This document shows, in pieces, positions 26,940 to 33,695 of a stretch of 34,972 bases of DNA. How positions within the stretch are numbered: the first letter of the stretch is position 1; each line of letters begins with the position of its first letter. The DNA is from SIG636 sp045535465 (lineage in GTDB: Bacteria; Bacillota; Clostridia; Oscillospirales; CAG-382), in the NCBI GenBank assembly GCA_045535465.1, contig JAZSLS010000028.1, positions 1 through 34,972 of the forward strand, given 5' to 3'. A program made the translations under genes and the position numbers. The notes beneath the pieces were generated by a model. That model was not told the origin of the DNA and did not search any database. It saw only the letters and a program-made list of their open reading frames with translations.

Positions 26940-27215
26940 ATGAACAAGTCTACACTTATTGAAACAGTTTCTAAAGGCGCAGATATAAAGGAGAGCGTTG
27001 CTAAGGCAGCAGTTAATGCTGTTTTTGCAGCTATTGAAGAAGCTTTAGCTAATGGCGATGAAGTTAAGATTGCCGGCTTTGGCAGCTTTAAGGTTAAGGA
27101 AAGAAAGGCAAGAACCGGCCGTAACCCCAGAACCAAGGAAGAAATCGTTGTTCCTGCTTCTAAGGCTCCCTCTTTCTCTCCCGCAAAAGCTCTTAAGGAT
27201 GCTGTTAAAAAATAG
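26940..27215 (+). CDS. hup: DNA-binding protein HU
   Basis: HU is a small dimeric nucleoid protein that bends and compacts DNA. The 91 residues match HU closely: MNKSTLIETVS at the N-terminus, IAGFGSFKVKERKARTGRNP across the body and DNA-binding arm (with the conserved RTGRNP), and ASKAPSFSPAKALKDAV at the C-terminus. It is full length and has a good promoter and ribosome-binding site. Its place between mazG and rqcP is usual in Clostridia, although B. subtilis has no hup there. Confidence 0.97.
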   Translation: MNKSTLIETVSKGADIKESVAKAAVNAVFAAIEEALANGDEVKIAGFGSFKVKERKARTGRNPRTKEEIVVPASKAPSFSPAKALKDAVKK

Positions 27216-27228
27216 TTTGCTTTTTATT

Positions 27229-27233
27229 GGGGG
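27229..27233 (+). promoter_or_regulatory. Ribosome-binding site fixing the rqcP start
   Basis: GGGGG sits 8 bases before the TTG at 27242. It overlaps the only earlier in-frame TTG (27227), which would add residues not found in the family; the shorter start restores the canonical MRLDKFLKVSRIIKRR. Confidence 0.6.
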
Positions 27234-27241
27234 TATCTGTT

Positions 27242-27484
27242 TTGCGTTTGGATAAGTTTTTGAAGGTGTCACGTATTATCAAAAGGCGCACCGTTGCCAA
27301 CGAGGCTTGTGACAGCTCATACGTTTCCGTGAACGGTGCTCCTGCCAAGGCGTCTCGTATACTTAAGGTTGGCGATATTGTTGAGGTTGCTTTCGGTACC
27401 CGCACGCTTAAGTTTCGTGTGCTTGCTTTAAGCGAACACGTTGCTAAAGCGGACGCTTCTTCTATGTACGAGGTGTTGTCATAA
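27242..27484 (+). CDS. rqcP: S4-domain RNA-binding protein RqcP (YabO)
   Basis: RqcP is an S4-domain protein that works with RqcH in ribosome-associated quality control, helping poly-alanine tailing of peptides stalled on the 50S subunit. The 80-residue product starts MRLDKFLKVSRIIKRRTVANE and contains VNGAPAKASRILKVGDIVEV, which are conserved in YabO/RqcP and heat-shock protein 15 relatives. The start is TTG 27242. Neighbouring mazG, yabP, yabQ and divIC match the B. subtilis order. Confidence 0.93.
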   Translation: MRLDKFLKVSRIIKRRTVANEACDSSYVSVNGAPAKASRILKVGDIVEVAFGTRTLKFRVLALSEHVAKADASSMYEVLS

Positions 27485-27536
27485 AAATAATTCGGTTGCA
27501 TATCTTTTAATGTATTAACGTTAAGGGGTATGTGAT

Positions 27537-27803
27537 ATGGCAGATAATAAAAACAGTACGTCGGCCCATCTTACGGGCAGGTCCTTTTTGGCTCTTACGG
27601 GTATTAACGAGGTGCTTAGCTTTGATGACGGTATGGTTAATCTTGACTGTGACGGCACCGTTCTTGCCGTAAGCGGCACAGGGCTTTCCATAGTCAAGCT
27701 TTCACTTGAAAGCGGTGAGGTTAGCCTTTCGGGTCATATTGATGCAATTGTTTATACGGACGAGCAACCTAAAAAGGGGTTGTTTTCCAGGCTTTTTGGT
27801 TAA
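27537..27803 (+). CDS. yabP: Sporulation protein YabP
   Basis: YabP is a short sporulation protein whose loss blocks spore formation in B. subtilis; it is a YabP/YqfC-family protein with a beta-rich fold. The 88 residues contain the family pattern LTGRSFLALTGINEVLSFDD, the central VNLDCDGTVLAVSGTGLSI and a C-terminal KKGLFSRLFG amphipathic segment like that of YabP. A GGGG-type ribosome-binding sequence precedes the ATG at 27537. A mother-cell sigma-E promoter would be expected but none is clear in the 52-base gap from rqcP. This gene is strong evidence for an endospore-former. Confidence 0.9.
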   Translation: MADNKNSTSAHLTGRSFLALTGINEVLSFDDGMVNLDCDGTVLAVSGTGLSIVKLSLESGEVSLSGHIDAIVYTDEQPKKGLFSRLFG

Positions 27804-27806
27804 AGT

Positions 27807-28244
27807 ATGTGGTTGCTTTTGTTTCAGGACCGTGGTGCAGCTTTTTTGGCTTCTTTAGCAGTTGGCGGTATTCTCGGCTTGATATATGACTTTTTTCGGT
27901 TGATAAGGGTTGTGTACGTAGGCGGTCGTATAAAGCTGTTTTTTGAGGACGTTTTGTTTTGCATAATGTCTGCTTTGGTTTTTACCGTGTTTATTTTTAA
28001 CGCAACTATGGGTGTGGTACGTATGTTTGCCGCCGTAGGTGCGCTTGTTGGCTTTTTTTCGTACAGGTTTTCCATAGGTTTGTTTACCGTGCCTGCCGCA
28101 AGAAAGCTAAAGGGGTGGTTAACGCCGCCTATTAAAAAAGCTTGTTTAGCTTTTTCGTGTGCAGTCGCCGTTCGCCGTGCAAGGCACGCAACGGAACGGG
28201 ACATAAGGTACATTAGGCGTTTTGCATCAAACGGTTTTGAATAA
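27807..28244 (+). CDS. yabQ: Spore cortex biosynthesis protein YabQ
   Basis: YabQ is a membrane protein of the forespore outer membrane needed for cortex formation. The 145 residues have a hydrophobic N-terminus and further membrane segments (about residues 10-30, 47-65 and 70-88), with the FLASLAVGGILGLIYDFFRLIR pattern typical of YabQ; a basic C-terminal tail follows. The ATG is 3 bases after the yabP stop and lacks a good ribosome-binding site, which suggests coupling to yabP. Confidence 0.87.
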   Translation: MWLLLFQDRGAAFLASLAVGGILGLIYDFFRLIRVVYVGGRIKLFFEDVLFCIMSALVFTVFIFNATMGVVRMFAAVGALVGFFSYRFSIGLFTVPAARKLKGWLTPPIKKACLAFSCAVAVRRARHATERDIRYIRRFASNGFE

Positions 28245-28261
28245 AATAAAGGAGGAACACG

Positions 28262-28537
28262 ATGAAAAGAAATAAGAATACCGTTATCCGCATTACTGTG
28301 TATTGCTTGCTTATTGTGTTCCTTGTTGCAATTGTTAATCTTCAAATCAGTATGAATGAGCTTGAGGATACTATTGAAAAACAAAAATTTGAGATTATTC
28401 AGCTTGAGGATGATATTGCAGAATACGAGATGCTTCTTGCTGAAGAAAAAGACGATGCGTATTATGAACGCCGTGCAAGACTTTTAAACTATCACTTCCG
28501 CAACGAAATAGTTTTTTATAATGATTACGCACAATAA
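28262..28537 (+). CDS. divIC: Septum formation initiator DivIC/FtsB family
   Basis: DivIC (FtsB family) is a bitopic divisome protein that complexes with FtsL and DivIB. The 91 residues have a basic N-terminus, one membrane segment (about residues 8-27) and a heptad-like coiled coil (from about 28 to 62). Sequence similarity in the family is weak, so the call rests on length, architecture and position at the end of the yabP-yabQ cluster, as in B. subtilis. A strong AAAGGAGG ribosome-binding site precedes the ATG. Confidence 0.83.
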   Translation: MKRNKNTVIRITVYCLLIVFLVAIVNLQISMNELEDTIEKQKFEIIQLEDDIAEYEMLLAEEKDDAYYERRARLLNYHFRNEIVFYNDYAQ

Positions 28538-28543
28538 CATAGC

Positions 28544-28570
28544 TATGCTTCACCCAAGCGGTGAAGCATA
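28544..28570 (+). other. 11-bp perfect hairpin between divIC and the fumarate hydratase gene
   Basis: TATGCTTCACC (28544-28554) pairs perfectly with GGTGAAGCATA (28560-28570) around a 5-base loop. Only TTCTTT follows, without a clear T-tract, so this may be a weak terminator or a processing/stability element. It ends 18 bases before the next start codon. Confidence 0.7.
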
Positions 28571-28588
28571 TTCTTTATGGAGGATATT

Positions 28589-29419
28589 ATGAGAACCGTT
28601 ACTGCAAAGGAAATAGAAAACGCCGTTTGCGATTTGTTTAAAAAAGCGGCTGTAAAGCTTCCCAAAGACGTGTACAATGCTATAAAACAAGCTCAGTGTG
28701 CTGAGGCGGATTGCCGAGCCGCTTCGGTTTTGTGTAAGCTGTGTGACAACGCACGTCTTGCCGAAAAAAGTGGTGTTCCGATATGTCAGGACACTGGTCT
28801 CGCCTTTGTATTTGCGGAAATTGGGCAGGATGTTCATATAGAGGGCGACTTTGAAAAAGCCGTAAACCGTGGCGTAAAGCGTGCCTACGTGGGTGGTAAA
28901 CTGCGCCTTTCTGCGGCAGACCCTCTAAGCCGTAAAAACACCCAAACCAATACGCCGGCTATAATATATACAAAGCTTGTAAAAGGGGATAAGATAAAGC
29001 TGACTGCTATGCCGAAAGGCTTTGGTAGTGAGAATATGAGCGCACTTAAAATGTTTAACCCTACTGCAAGCGTTGATGAGATAAAGGCCTTTGTTACGGA
29101 AACGGTAGTCAAAGCTGGCGCTAATCCTTGCCCGCCCATTATTGTAGGTGTGGGCATAGGCGGCAGCTTTGATTACAGTGCTTTTCTTTCCAAAAAAGCT
29201 TTAACCAGAAAAGTAGGGAAGTATAGCAAAGCCCACAAAGAGCTTGAAAAGGCCTTGTTACAACAGATTAACGAAACCGGAATAGGTCCTGCAGGCTTTG
29301 GCGGCAAAACAACGTGTCTTTGGGTGGCTGTTGAGTCTGCGCCTACTCATATAGCGGGCTTACCTGTAGCGGTAAATATCTCCTGCCACGCAACTCGTCA
29401 CGCTGATACGGTTTTGTAG
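28589..29419 (+). CDS. Class I fumarate hydratase alpha subunit (FumA/TtdA N-terminal type)
   Basis: Class I fumarases contain an oxygen-sensitive [4Fe-4S] cluster and hydrate fumarate to L-malate; L-tartrate dehydratase alpha (TtdA) is a close relative. The 276 residues align with the whole alpha subunit. The three expected cluster cysteines are present: Cys66 in PICQDTG, Cys181 in NPCPPIIVGVGIGG and Cys266 in SCHATRH. The ATG at 28589 has GGAGG upstream; the ATG 12 bases earlier lies over that site. The beta subunit that should follow is absent: hpf with its own promoter comes next. The substrate (fumarate or tartrate) cannot be told from this subunit. Confidence 0.9.
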   Translation: MRTVTAKEIENAVCDLFKKAAVKLPKDVYNAIKQAQCAEADCRAASVLCKLCDNARLAEKSGVPICQDTGLAFVFAEIGQDVHIEGDFEKAVNRGVKRAYVGGKLRLSAADPLSRKNTQTNTPAIIYTKLVKGDKIKLTAMPKGFGSENMSALKMFNPTASVDEIKAFVTETVVKAGANPCPPIIVGVGIGGSFDYSAFLSKKALTRKVGKYSKAHKELEKALLQQINETGIGPAGFGGKTTCLWVAVESAPTHIAGLPVAVNISCHATRHADTVL

Positions 29420-29456
29420 TTTTTGCACAAAACAAGCTGGCCTTTCCAAAAAGTTC

Positions 29457-29485
29457 TTGACAATTTTAACCTAGTGTGCTAAAAT
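29457..29485 (+). promoter_or_regulatory. Extended -10 promoter for hpf
   Basis: TTGACA (29457-29462), a 17-base spacer and TAAAAT (29480-29485), preceded by TGC to make an extended -10. The core TGTGCTAAAAT also appears in the groES promoter at 31441-31451. Confidence 0.78.
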
Positions 29486-29575
29486 AGTTGTGTCAAAGGT
29501 ACTACACTTTGATTAATCTATTTAGAAGGGAGTGTACCACCACGGTACGATCCCCGTGGTAGTACGAAGACGGTA
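29486..29575 (+). promoter_or_regulatory. Structured hpf leader with hairpins between the ribosome-binding site and the start
   Basis: Three structures are visible. TCAAAG (29493-29498) pairs with CTTTGA (29507-29512). GTACCACCACGG (29534-29545) pairs with CCGTGGTAGTAC (29554-29565) with one C/A mismatch. GTACC (29534-29538) can instead pair with GGTAC (29544-29548). In addition GTACTAC (29499-29505) is perfectly complementary to GTAGTAC (29559-29565), so exclusive folds are possible. The only good ribosome-binding sequence, GGAG at 29529-29532, lies 43 bases before the ATG; folding of the 29534-29565 hairpin would shorten this to about 11 bases. Confidence 0.6.
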
Positions 29576-30097
29576 ATGAAAATTGCTATCATCACCCGTA
29601 AGTTCGAAGCAACTGAGGATGTTAAGGCACGTATTGAAAAAAAGCTTTCCAAGTTGAATAAGTTCTTTCCTGTTGAAACCGAAGCAAAGGTTACGCTTAA
29701 GGAAGAAGGCGGCAAGGTGCGTGTTGAGGTTACGATAAGGCAGGGCGGTGCAATATTCCGTGCTGAGGAAACGGATAAGGAGGTATACAACGCAATAGAC
29801 CGTGTGCAAGAGGTGCTGGAAAGGCAGATACGCAAAAACCGTACCAGACTTGCCAAAAAAATGCACTTCGCAAAGGATACCTTTGCAGATATCGGTGCGG
29901 ATGAGATAGAGGACGAGCTTGAAATTTCTAAGGTTAAAAAGTTTGAAATTATGCCTATGACCGTAGAGGAAGCAATTATGCAGATGAACCTTCTTTCTCA
30001 CGAGTTTTATATGTTCCGCAATTCCGATACAGGTGTTATAAATCTTGTTTATAAGCGCAAGGGCGGCTCCTACGGTGTGATTGAACCCACGGAGTAA
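29576..30097 (+). CDS. hpf: Long-form ribosome hibernation promoting factor
   Basis: Long HPF binds the 30S decoding centre and, through its C-terminal domain, dimerises 70S ribosomes into inactive 100S particles in stationary phase or stress. The 173 residues have an N-terminal S30AE domain (about 1-105; ATEDVKARIEKKLSKLNKFF and EVTIRQGGAIFRAEE) and a C-terminal domain (about 115-173; KFEIMPMTVEEAIMQMNLL, then FYMFRNSDTGVINLVYKRK) that defines the long form. The start is fixed by homology, since there is no good nearby ribosome-binding site. The gene stands alone, with its own promoter and terminator. Confidence 0.96.
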   Translation: MKIAIITRKFEATEDVKARIEKKLSKLNKFFPVETEAKVTLKEEGGKVRVEVTIRQGGAIFRAEETDKEVYNAIDRVQEVLERQIRKNRTRLAKKMHFAKDTFADIGADEIEDELEISKVKKFEIMPMTVEEAIMQMNLLSHEFYMFRNSDTGVINLVYKRKGGSYGVIEPTE

Positions 30098-30131
30098 TCC
30101 TTGTTCATATATATTATTACAACGTATTACA

Positions 30132-30165
30132 ACGCCCCGACGGAACCCGTCGGGGCGTGTTTTCT
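30132..30165 (+). terminator. Intrinsic terminator of hpf
   Basis: A 12-bp GC-rich perfect stem (ACGCCCCGACGG with CCGTCGGGGCGT, 30132-30143 and 30147-30158), a three-base AAC loop and then GTTTTCT. It lies 34 bases after the hpf stop. Confidence 0.92.
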
Positions 30166-30251
30166 GTGGATATACAAAAAATAAACGGATAGTTTAATTT
30201 TATTTAACATATATGTAGTATCTTAGACAAAAATGTATTAGTGGAGGCTAT

Positions 30252-31382
30252 ATGATATTTGTAGCGAGCTGTCTTTTCGGTATGGAAAAATTTGTTGCCG
30301 ATGATATAGACGCTTTAGGGTACAAGCGTCTTGAAACAATAGATGGGCGTGTGGTTTTTGAAGCACCCGTTGATGCCGTTGCCCGTTGCAACGTTAATTT
30401 TCGTTATGCCGAAAGGCTTTTCATAAGACTTGCGGAGTTTGATGCGTATAGCTTTGACTCTTTGTTTGAAGGGGTAAAGTCTATTGATTGGCAAAACTAC
30501 ATAGGTAGGTTGGACGCTTTTCCTGTTAAAGGCCACGCTATAAAATCAAAGCTGTTTTCCGTTCCCGACTGTCAAAAGATAGTTAAAAAGGCTGTTGTGG
30601 AAAAGCTAAAGCTAAGCTATAAAGAAAGCTTTTTTAAAGAAACGGGTGCAACCGTACAGATAGAGTTTTTTATACTTAAGGATAAAGCTTCAATAATGAT
30701 AGATACATCAGGTGTAGGTTTGCACAAGCGAGGTTATCGTCCTGTTTCCAATGCAGCCCCTCTTAGGGAAACGCTTGCAGCGGCGCTGGTTACAATGTCC
30801 AGACCCAGAGAAGGGGTACTTACCGTTGACCCTCTTTGTGGCAGCGGTACTATTCCGATAGAAGCCGCATTGCTTTGTACCAACACTGCACCCGGACTTA
30901 AGCGTAGCTTTTCCGGGGAGGAACTGCCTTTCCTTGGTGACAGTATGTGGAAGCAGGCAAGGGAAGAAGCAATAGCTAAAATTAGAAAATGGGACGGCGG
31001 AATATACGGTTTTGATATAGACCCCGAGTGTGTGGAGCTAAGCCGTCAGAATGCAAAACGTGCAGGAGTGTCATCAATAGTTAGTTTTGCAGTGGGCGAT
31101 GTGCGTTCTTTCCGTTCTCCTGTGGAGGGTGCGAGAGGTACAATTGTTACAAATCCTCCTTATGGTGAGCGTATGGGGGAAAGAGCAGAGGTGGAAAAGC
31201 TTTACAGAGATATGGGCAAAGTCTTTGAACAGTCTGTTCCAAATTGGCAGATATACGTTATAAACAGCAACGAGATGTTTCCACGTTGCTTTGGCAGAAA
31301 GGCAGATAAAGCACGCAAGCTGTATAACGGTATGCTCCCGTGCACCTTTTATCAGTTTTTTAAAAAAACGCAAAAATCATAA
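30252..31382 (+). CDS. THUMP-domain class I RNA methyltransferase (RlmL/YpsC-like)
   Basis: The 376 residues have an N-terminal ferredoxin-like/THUMP region (about 1-160) that binds RNA and a Rossmann methyltransferase domain with DPLCGSGTIPIEAALL as SAM motif I, GFDIDPECVELSRQNAKRAG, and the catalytic TNPPYGERMG. This is the UPF0020/COG0116 family; the E. coli member RlmL makes m2G2445 in 23S rRNA, so an rRNA guanine-N2 methylation is likely, but the target is not proven. The ATG at 30252 follows a GTGGAGGC ribosome-binding sequence. The 154-base gap after hpf holds the hpf terminator and no promoter I can call with confidence. Confidence 0.9.
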   Translation: MIFVASCLFGMEKFVADDIDALGYKRLETIDGRVVFEAPVDAVARCNVNFRYAERLFIRLAEFDAYSFDSLFEGVKSIDWQNYIGRLDAFPVKGHAIKSKLFSVPDCQKIVKKAVVEKLKLSYKESFFKETGATVQIEFFILKDKASIMIDTSGVGLHKRGYRPVSNAAPLRETLAAALVTMSRPREGVLTVDPLCGSGTIPIEAALLCTNTAPGLKRSFSGEELPFLGDSMWKQAREEAIAKIRKWDGGIYGFDIDPECVELSRQNAKRAGVSSIVSFAVGDVRSFRSPVEGARGTIVTNPPYGERMGERAEVEKLYRDMGKVFEQSVPNWQIYVINSNEMFPRCFGRKADKARKLYNGMLPCTFYQFFKKTQKS

Positions 31383-31422
31383 AACAATAACAAAAGCAGT
31401 AGTAAATTTACATTAAAAGACC

Positions 31423-31451
31423 TTGATTTTTTTGGCAAAATGTGCTAAAAT
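31423..31451 (+). promoter_or_regulatory. Extended -10 promoter for groESL
   Basis: TTGATT (31423-31428), a 17-base spacer and TAAAAT (31446-31451) with TGC directly before it. The 11-base TGTGCTAAAAT (31441-31451) is identical to the hpf promoter core at 29475-29485. No CIRCE inverted repeat is present in the leader. Confidence 0.78.
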
Positions 31452-31492
31452 GCTTGTTTGAAAGATATAAATGTAACTAGGAGGAATTTATT

Positions 31493-31777
31493 ATGACTAT
31501 CAGACCTTTAGCAGACCGTGTTGTTATAAAGATGGTTGAAGCTGAAGAAACTACTAAAAGTGGGATAATTCTTACAGGCAACGCCAAGGAAAAGCCTCAG
31601 GTTGCCGAGGTTATAGCTGTTGGTCCCGGTGGCTTGGTTGACGGTAAGGAGGTTACTATGTGTGTAAACGTAGGCGATAAGGTTCTTACCTCCAAGTATG
31701 CAGGTACCGAGGTTAAGTGTGACGGTGTTGAGTATATTGTTGTTAAACAGTCCGACATCCTTGCAGTTGTTGAGTAA
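31493..31777 (+). CDS. groES: Co-chaperonin GroES
   Basis: GroES is the heptameric lid of the GroEL folding chamber. The 94 residues begin MTIRPLADRVVIKMVEAEE and contain the mobile loop TTKSGIILTGNAKEKPQ, VGPGG and the C-terminal YIVVKQSDILAVVE. An AGGAGG ribosome-binding site lies 8 bases before the ATG. groEL follows 20 bases downstream. Confidence 0.97.
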   Translation: MTIRPLADRVVIKMVEAEETTKSGIILTGNAKEKPQVAEVIAVGPGGLVDGKEVTMCVNVGDKVLTSKYAGTEVKCDGVEYIVVKQSDILAVVE

Positions 31778-31797
31778 TAAACAGGAGGGTTTTTGTT

Positions 31798-33441
31798 ATG
31801 GCTAAAGTGCTAAAAACAGGCGTTGAAGCAAGAGAAGCACTTGTAAAGGGTGTAGATACTCTTGCAAACGCAGTAAAGATTACTATGGGGCCTAAGGGTC
31901 GTAATGTCGTTCTTGACAGAAAGTACGGCGCACCCCTTATAACTAACGACGGTGTTACCATCGCTAAGGAAATTGAGCTTGACGATCCCTTTGAAAATAT
32001 GGGGGCTCAGCTTGTTAAAGAGGTTGCTACCAAGACTAATGGTGCCGCAGGTGACGGTACTACCACCGCTACTCTTCTTGCACAGGCATTTGTAAGAGAA
32101 GGTATGAAAAATGTTGCCGCAGGCGCTAACCCTATGATAATCAAGAAGGGTATAGATATGGCTGTTGAAGCTGCTGTTGCGCATCTTGTTGCTTCCGCAC
32201 AGAAGGTTAACGGCAGTAAGGATATTGCAAGAGTAGGCACGGTTTCTTCCGGTGACGAAGTTATAGGCCAACTTATTGCCGATGCTATGGAGCGTGTTAC
32301 CGCTGACGGCGTTATTACCGTTGAGGAAAGCAAATCTTCCGAAACAGGCTGTGAAGTTGTTGAAGGTATGCAGTTCGACCGAGGTTACATCTCTCCCTAT
32401 ATGGTTACCGATACGGATAAAATGGAAGCCGTTCTTGATGATGCTCTTGTTCTTATTACCGATAAGAAAATTTCCAACATTCAGGAAATCCTCCCCTTGC
32501 TTGAGCAGATAGTTCAGGCAGGCAAAAAGCTTCTTATAATTGCCGAAGACGTAGAGGCAGAAGCTCTTTCTACCATCATCGTTAACAGACTTAGAGGTAC
32601 CTTTACCTGTGTTGCCGTTAAGGCGCCCGGCTTTGGTGACAGACGTAAGGATATGCTTAAGGATATCGCTATCCTTACAGGCGGCGAGGTTATTTCTTCC
32701 GAGCTTGGCCTTGAGCTTAAGGACGCTACTCTCTATCAGCTTGGCAGCGCAAGACAGATTAAGGTAGACAAGGAGAACACCACTATAGTTGGCGGCGCAG
32801 GCGATAGTGCGGAAATTAGGGCTCGTGTAGCGCAGATAAGATCCGCTATCGAAACCACCACCTCCGATTTTGACAGGGAAAAGCTTCAGGAAAGACTTGC
32901 TAAGCTTGCAGGCGGCGGTGCCGTTATCAAGGTTGGTGCGGCTACCGAAAAAGAAATGAAAGAAAAGAAGCTCCGTATAGAGGACGCTCTCAACGCAACT
33001 AAGGCTGCTGTTGAAGAGGGCATTGTTCCTGGCGGCGGTGTAGCGATAGTTAACGCAATTCCTTCCGTGGAAAAGCTTTGCGAAAACGCTGAAGGCGATA
33101 TTCTTACAGGTATTAAGATTGTTGTTCGTGCTCTTGAAGAGCCCGTAAGACAGATAGCAGAAAATGCAGGCTTTGAAGGCAGCGTTGTTATCGAACGTAT
33201 CAAGACTTGCGGTAAGGACGGTTATGGCTTTGACGCTTATACCGAAACCTACGTTGATATGATAGAAAGCGGCATAGTTGATCCTACCAAGGTTACCCGT
33301 TCTGCACTTCAAAACGCAGCTTCCGTAGCATCTATGATTCTTACTACCGAAACTCTGGTTGCGGATAAGAAGGAAGATGCGGCAGCAGCTAATGCAGCGA
33401 TGGCTGCAGCTGCGGCAGGCGGTATGGGCGGTATGTATTAA
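31798..33441 (+). CDS. groEL: Chaperonin GroEL
   Basis: GroEL is the double-ring ATP-dependent chaperonin. The 547 residues contain the nucleotide-binding motifs VTIAKEIELDDPFENMGAQ and GDGTTTATLLAQAF, the apical-domain EGMQFDRGYISPYM region, and the equatorial VEEGIVPGGGVA motif. The protein ends in an Ala-rich tail with GGMGGMY, a typical (if short) GGM tail. An AGGAGGG ribosome-binding site precedes the ATG. A strong terminator follows 11 bases after the stop. Confidence 0.98.
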   Translation: MAKVLKTGVEAREALVKGVDTLANAVKITMGPKGRNVVLDRKYGAPLITNDGVTIAKEIELDDPFENMGAQLVKEVATKTNGAAGDGTTTATLLAQAFVREGMKNVAAGANPMIIKKGIDMAVEAAVAHLVASAQKVNGSKDIARVGTVSSGDEVIGQLIADAMERVTADGVITVEESKSSETGCEVVEGMQFDRGYISPYMVTDTDKMEAVLDDALVLITDKKISNIQEILPLLEQIVQAGKKLLIIAEDVEAEALSTIIVNRLRGTFTCVAVKAPGFGDRRKDMLKDIAILTGGEVISSELGLELKDATLYQLGSARQIKVDKENTTIVGGAGDSAEIRARVAQIRSAIETTTSDFDREKLQERLAKLAGGGAVIKVGAATEKEMKEKKLRIEDALNATKAAVEEGIVPGGGVAIVNAIPSVEKLCENAEGDILTGIKIVVRALEEPVRQIAENAGFEGSVVIERIKTCGKDGYGFDAYTETYVDMIESGIVDPTKVTRSALQNAASVASMILTTETLVADKKEDAAAANAAMAAAAAGGMGGMY

Positions 33442-33452
33442 GAATAAGTCTT

Positions 33453-33482
33453 AGCAGTGGCGGAAACGCCACTGCTTTTTTA
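33453..33482 (+). terminator. Intrinsic terminator of groESL
   Basis: A perfect 10-bp stem (AGCAGTGGCG with CGCCACTGCT) closed by a GAAA tetraloop, followed by a run of T. Confidence 0.94.
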
Positions 33483-33491
33483 ATAATTAAC

Positions 33492-33520
33492 TTGACAAAA
33501 ACAATCAAAAGGAATATACT
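33492..33520 (+). promoter_or_regulatory. SigA-type promoter for the metal transporter gene
   Basis: TTGACA (33492-33497), a 17-base spacer and TATACT (33515-33520), near consensus. The predicted start is near 33527, giving an untranslated leader of about 170 bases. Confidence 0.8.
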
Positions 33521-33526
33521 GAAAAC

Positions 33527-33695
33527 ACAAAATATAAAAGGGAGTGAAACAGGCGTGGATAGTAGCGGAGTGCGATTATCTGTTAACACAATTTTTAACT
33601 ACATACCGCCTGTGCAGCTTATATAGACCAAGGGGATTTTATACGCTTTCGCAGGGGGTGTACTTTTCGTATATTTTTTGCGGAGGTGTTTTTTT
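33527..33695 (+). promoter_or_regulatory. Long structured leader of the metal transporter gene (candidate riboswitch)
   Basis: A closing stem ACAGGCG/CGCCTGT (33549-33555 with 33607-33613) encloses two smaller stems: GATAGT with ATTATC (33558-33563 with 33575-33580, one G-U) and GTTAA with TTAAC (33582-33586 with 33595-33599), forming a three-way junction. GCAGCTTATATAG follows. Downstream, TATACG (33640-33645) pairs with CGTATA (33668-33673) and is followed at once by six T, a possible weak terminator. The ribosome-binding site GCGGAGGTG is at 33680-33688. CCGC of the first stem could also pair with GCGG of that site. I cannot match it to a known riboswitch class from memory. Confidence 0.5.

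Noticed and set aside
27485..27536. Sigma-E promoter before yabP
   Set aside because: GCATATC resembles part of a -35, but no CATA-type -10 occurs at the required distance.
29486..29575. raiA-motif RNA upstream of hpf
   Set aside because: The known raiA motif RNA is about 200 bases; the leader here is about 85 bases after the predicted start, and I see no match to its overall layout.
31429..31460. CIRCE operator in the groES promoter
   Set aside because: Only GTGCTAA of the right half is present; the position of the left half reads CTTGATTTT and does not match.
31810..33312. 500-codon open frame antisense to groEL
   Set aside because: It is a shadow of groEL codon usage: groEL is complete and convincing, and the antisense product has no recognisable family and no ribosome-binding site or promoter of its own.
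33527..33695. M-box (ykoK) magnesium riboswitch before the transporter gene
   Set aside because: The conserved M-box core sequences are not visible, and the predicted fold is a small three-way junction.
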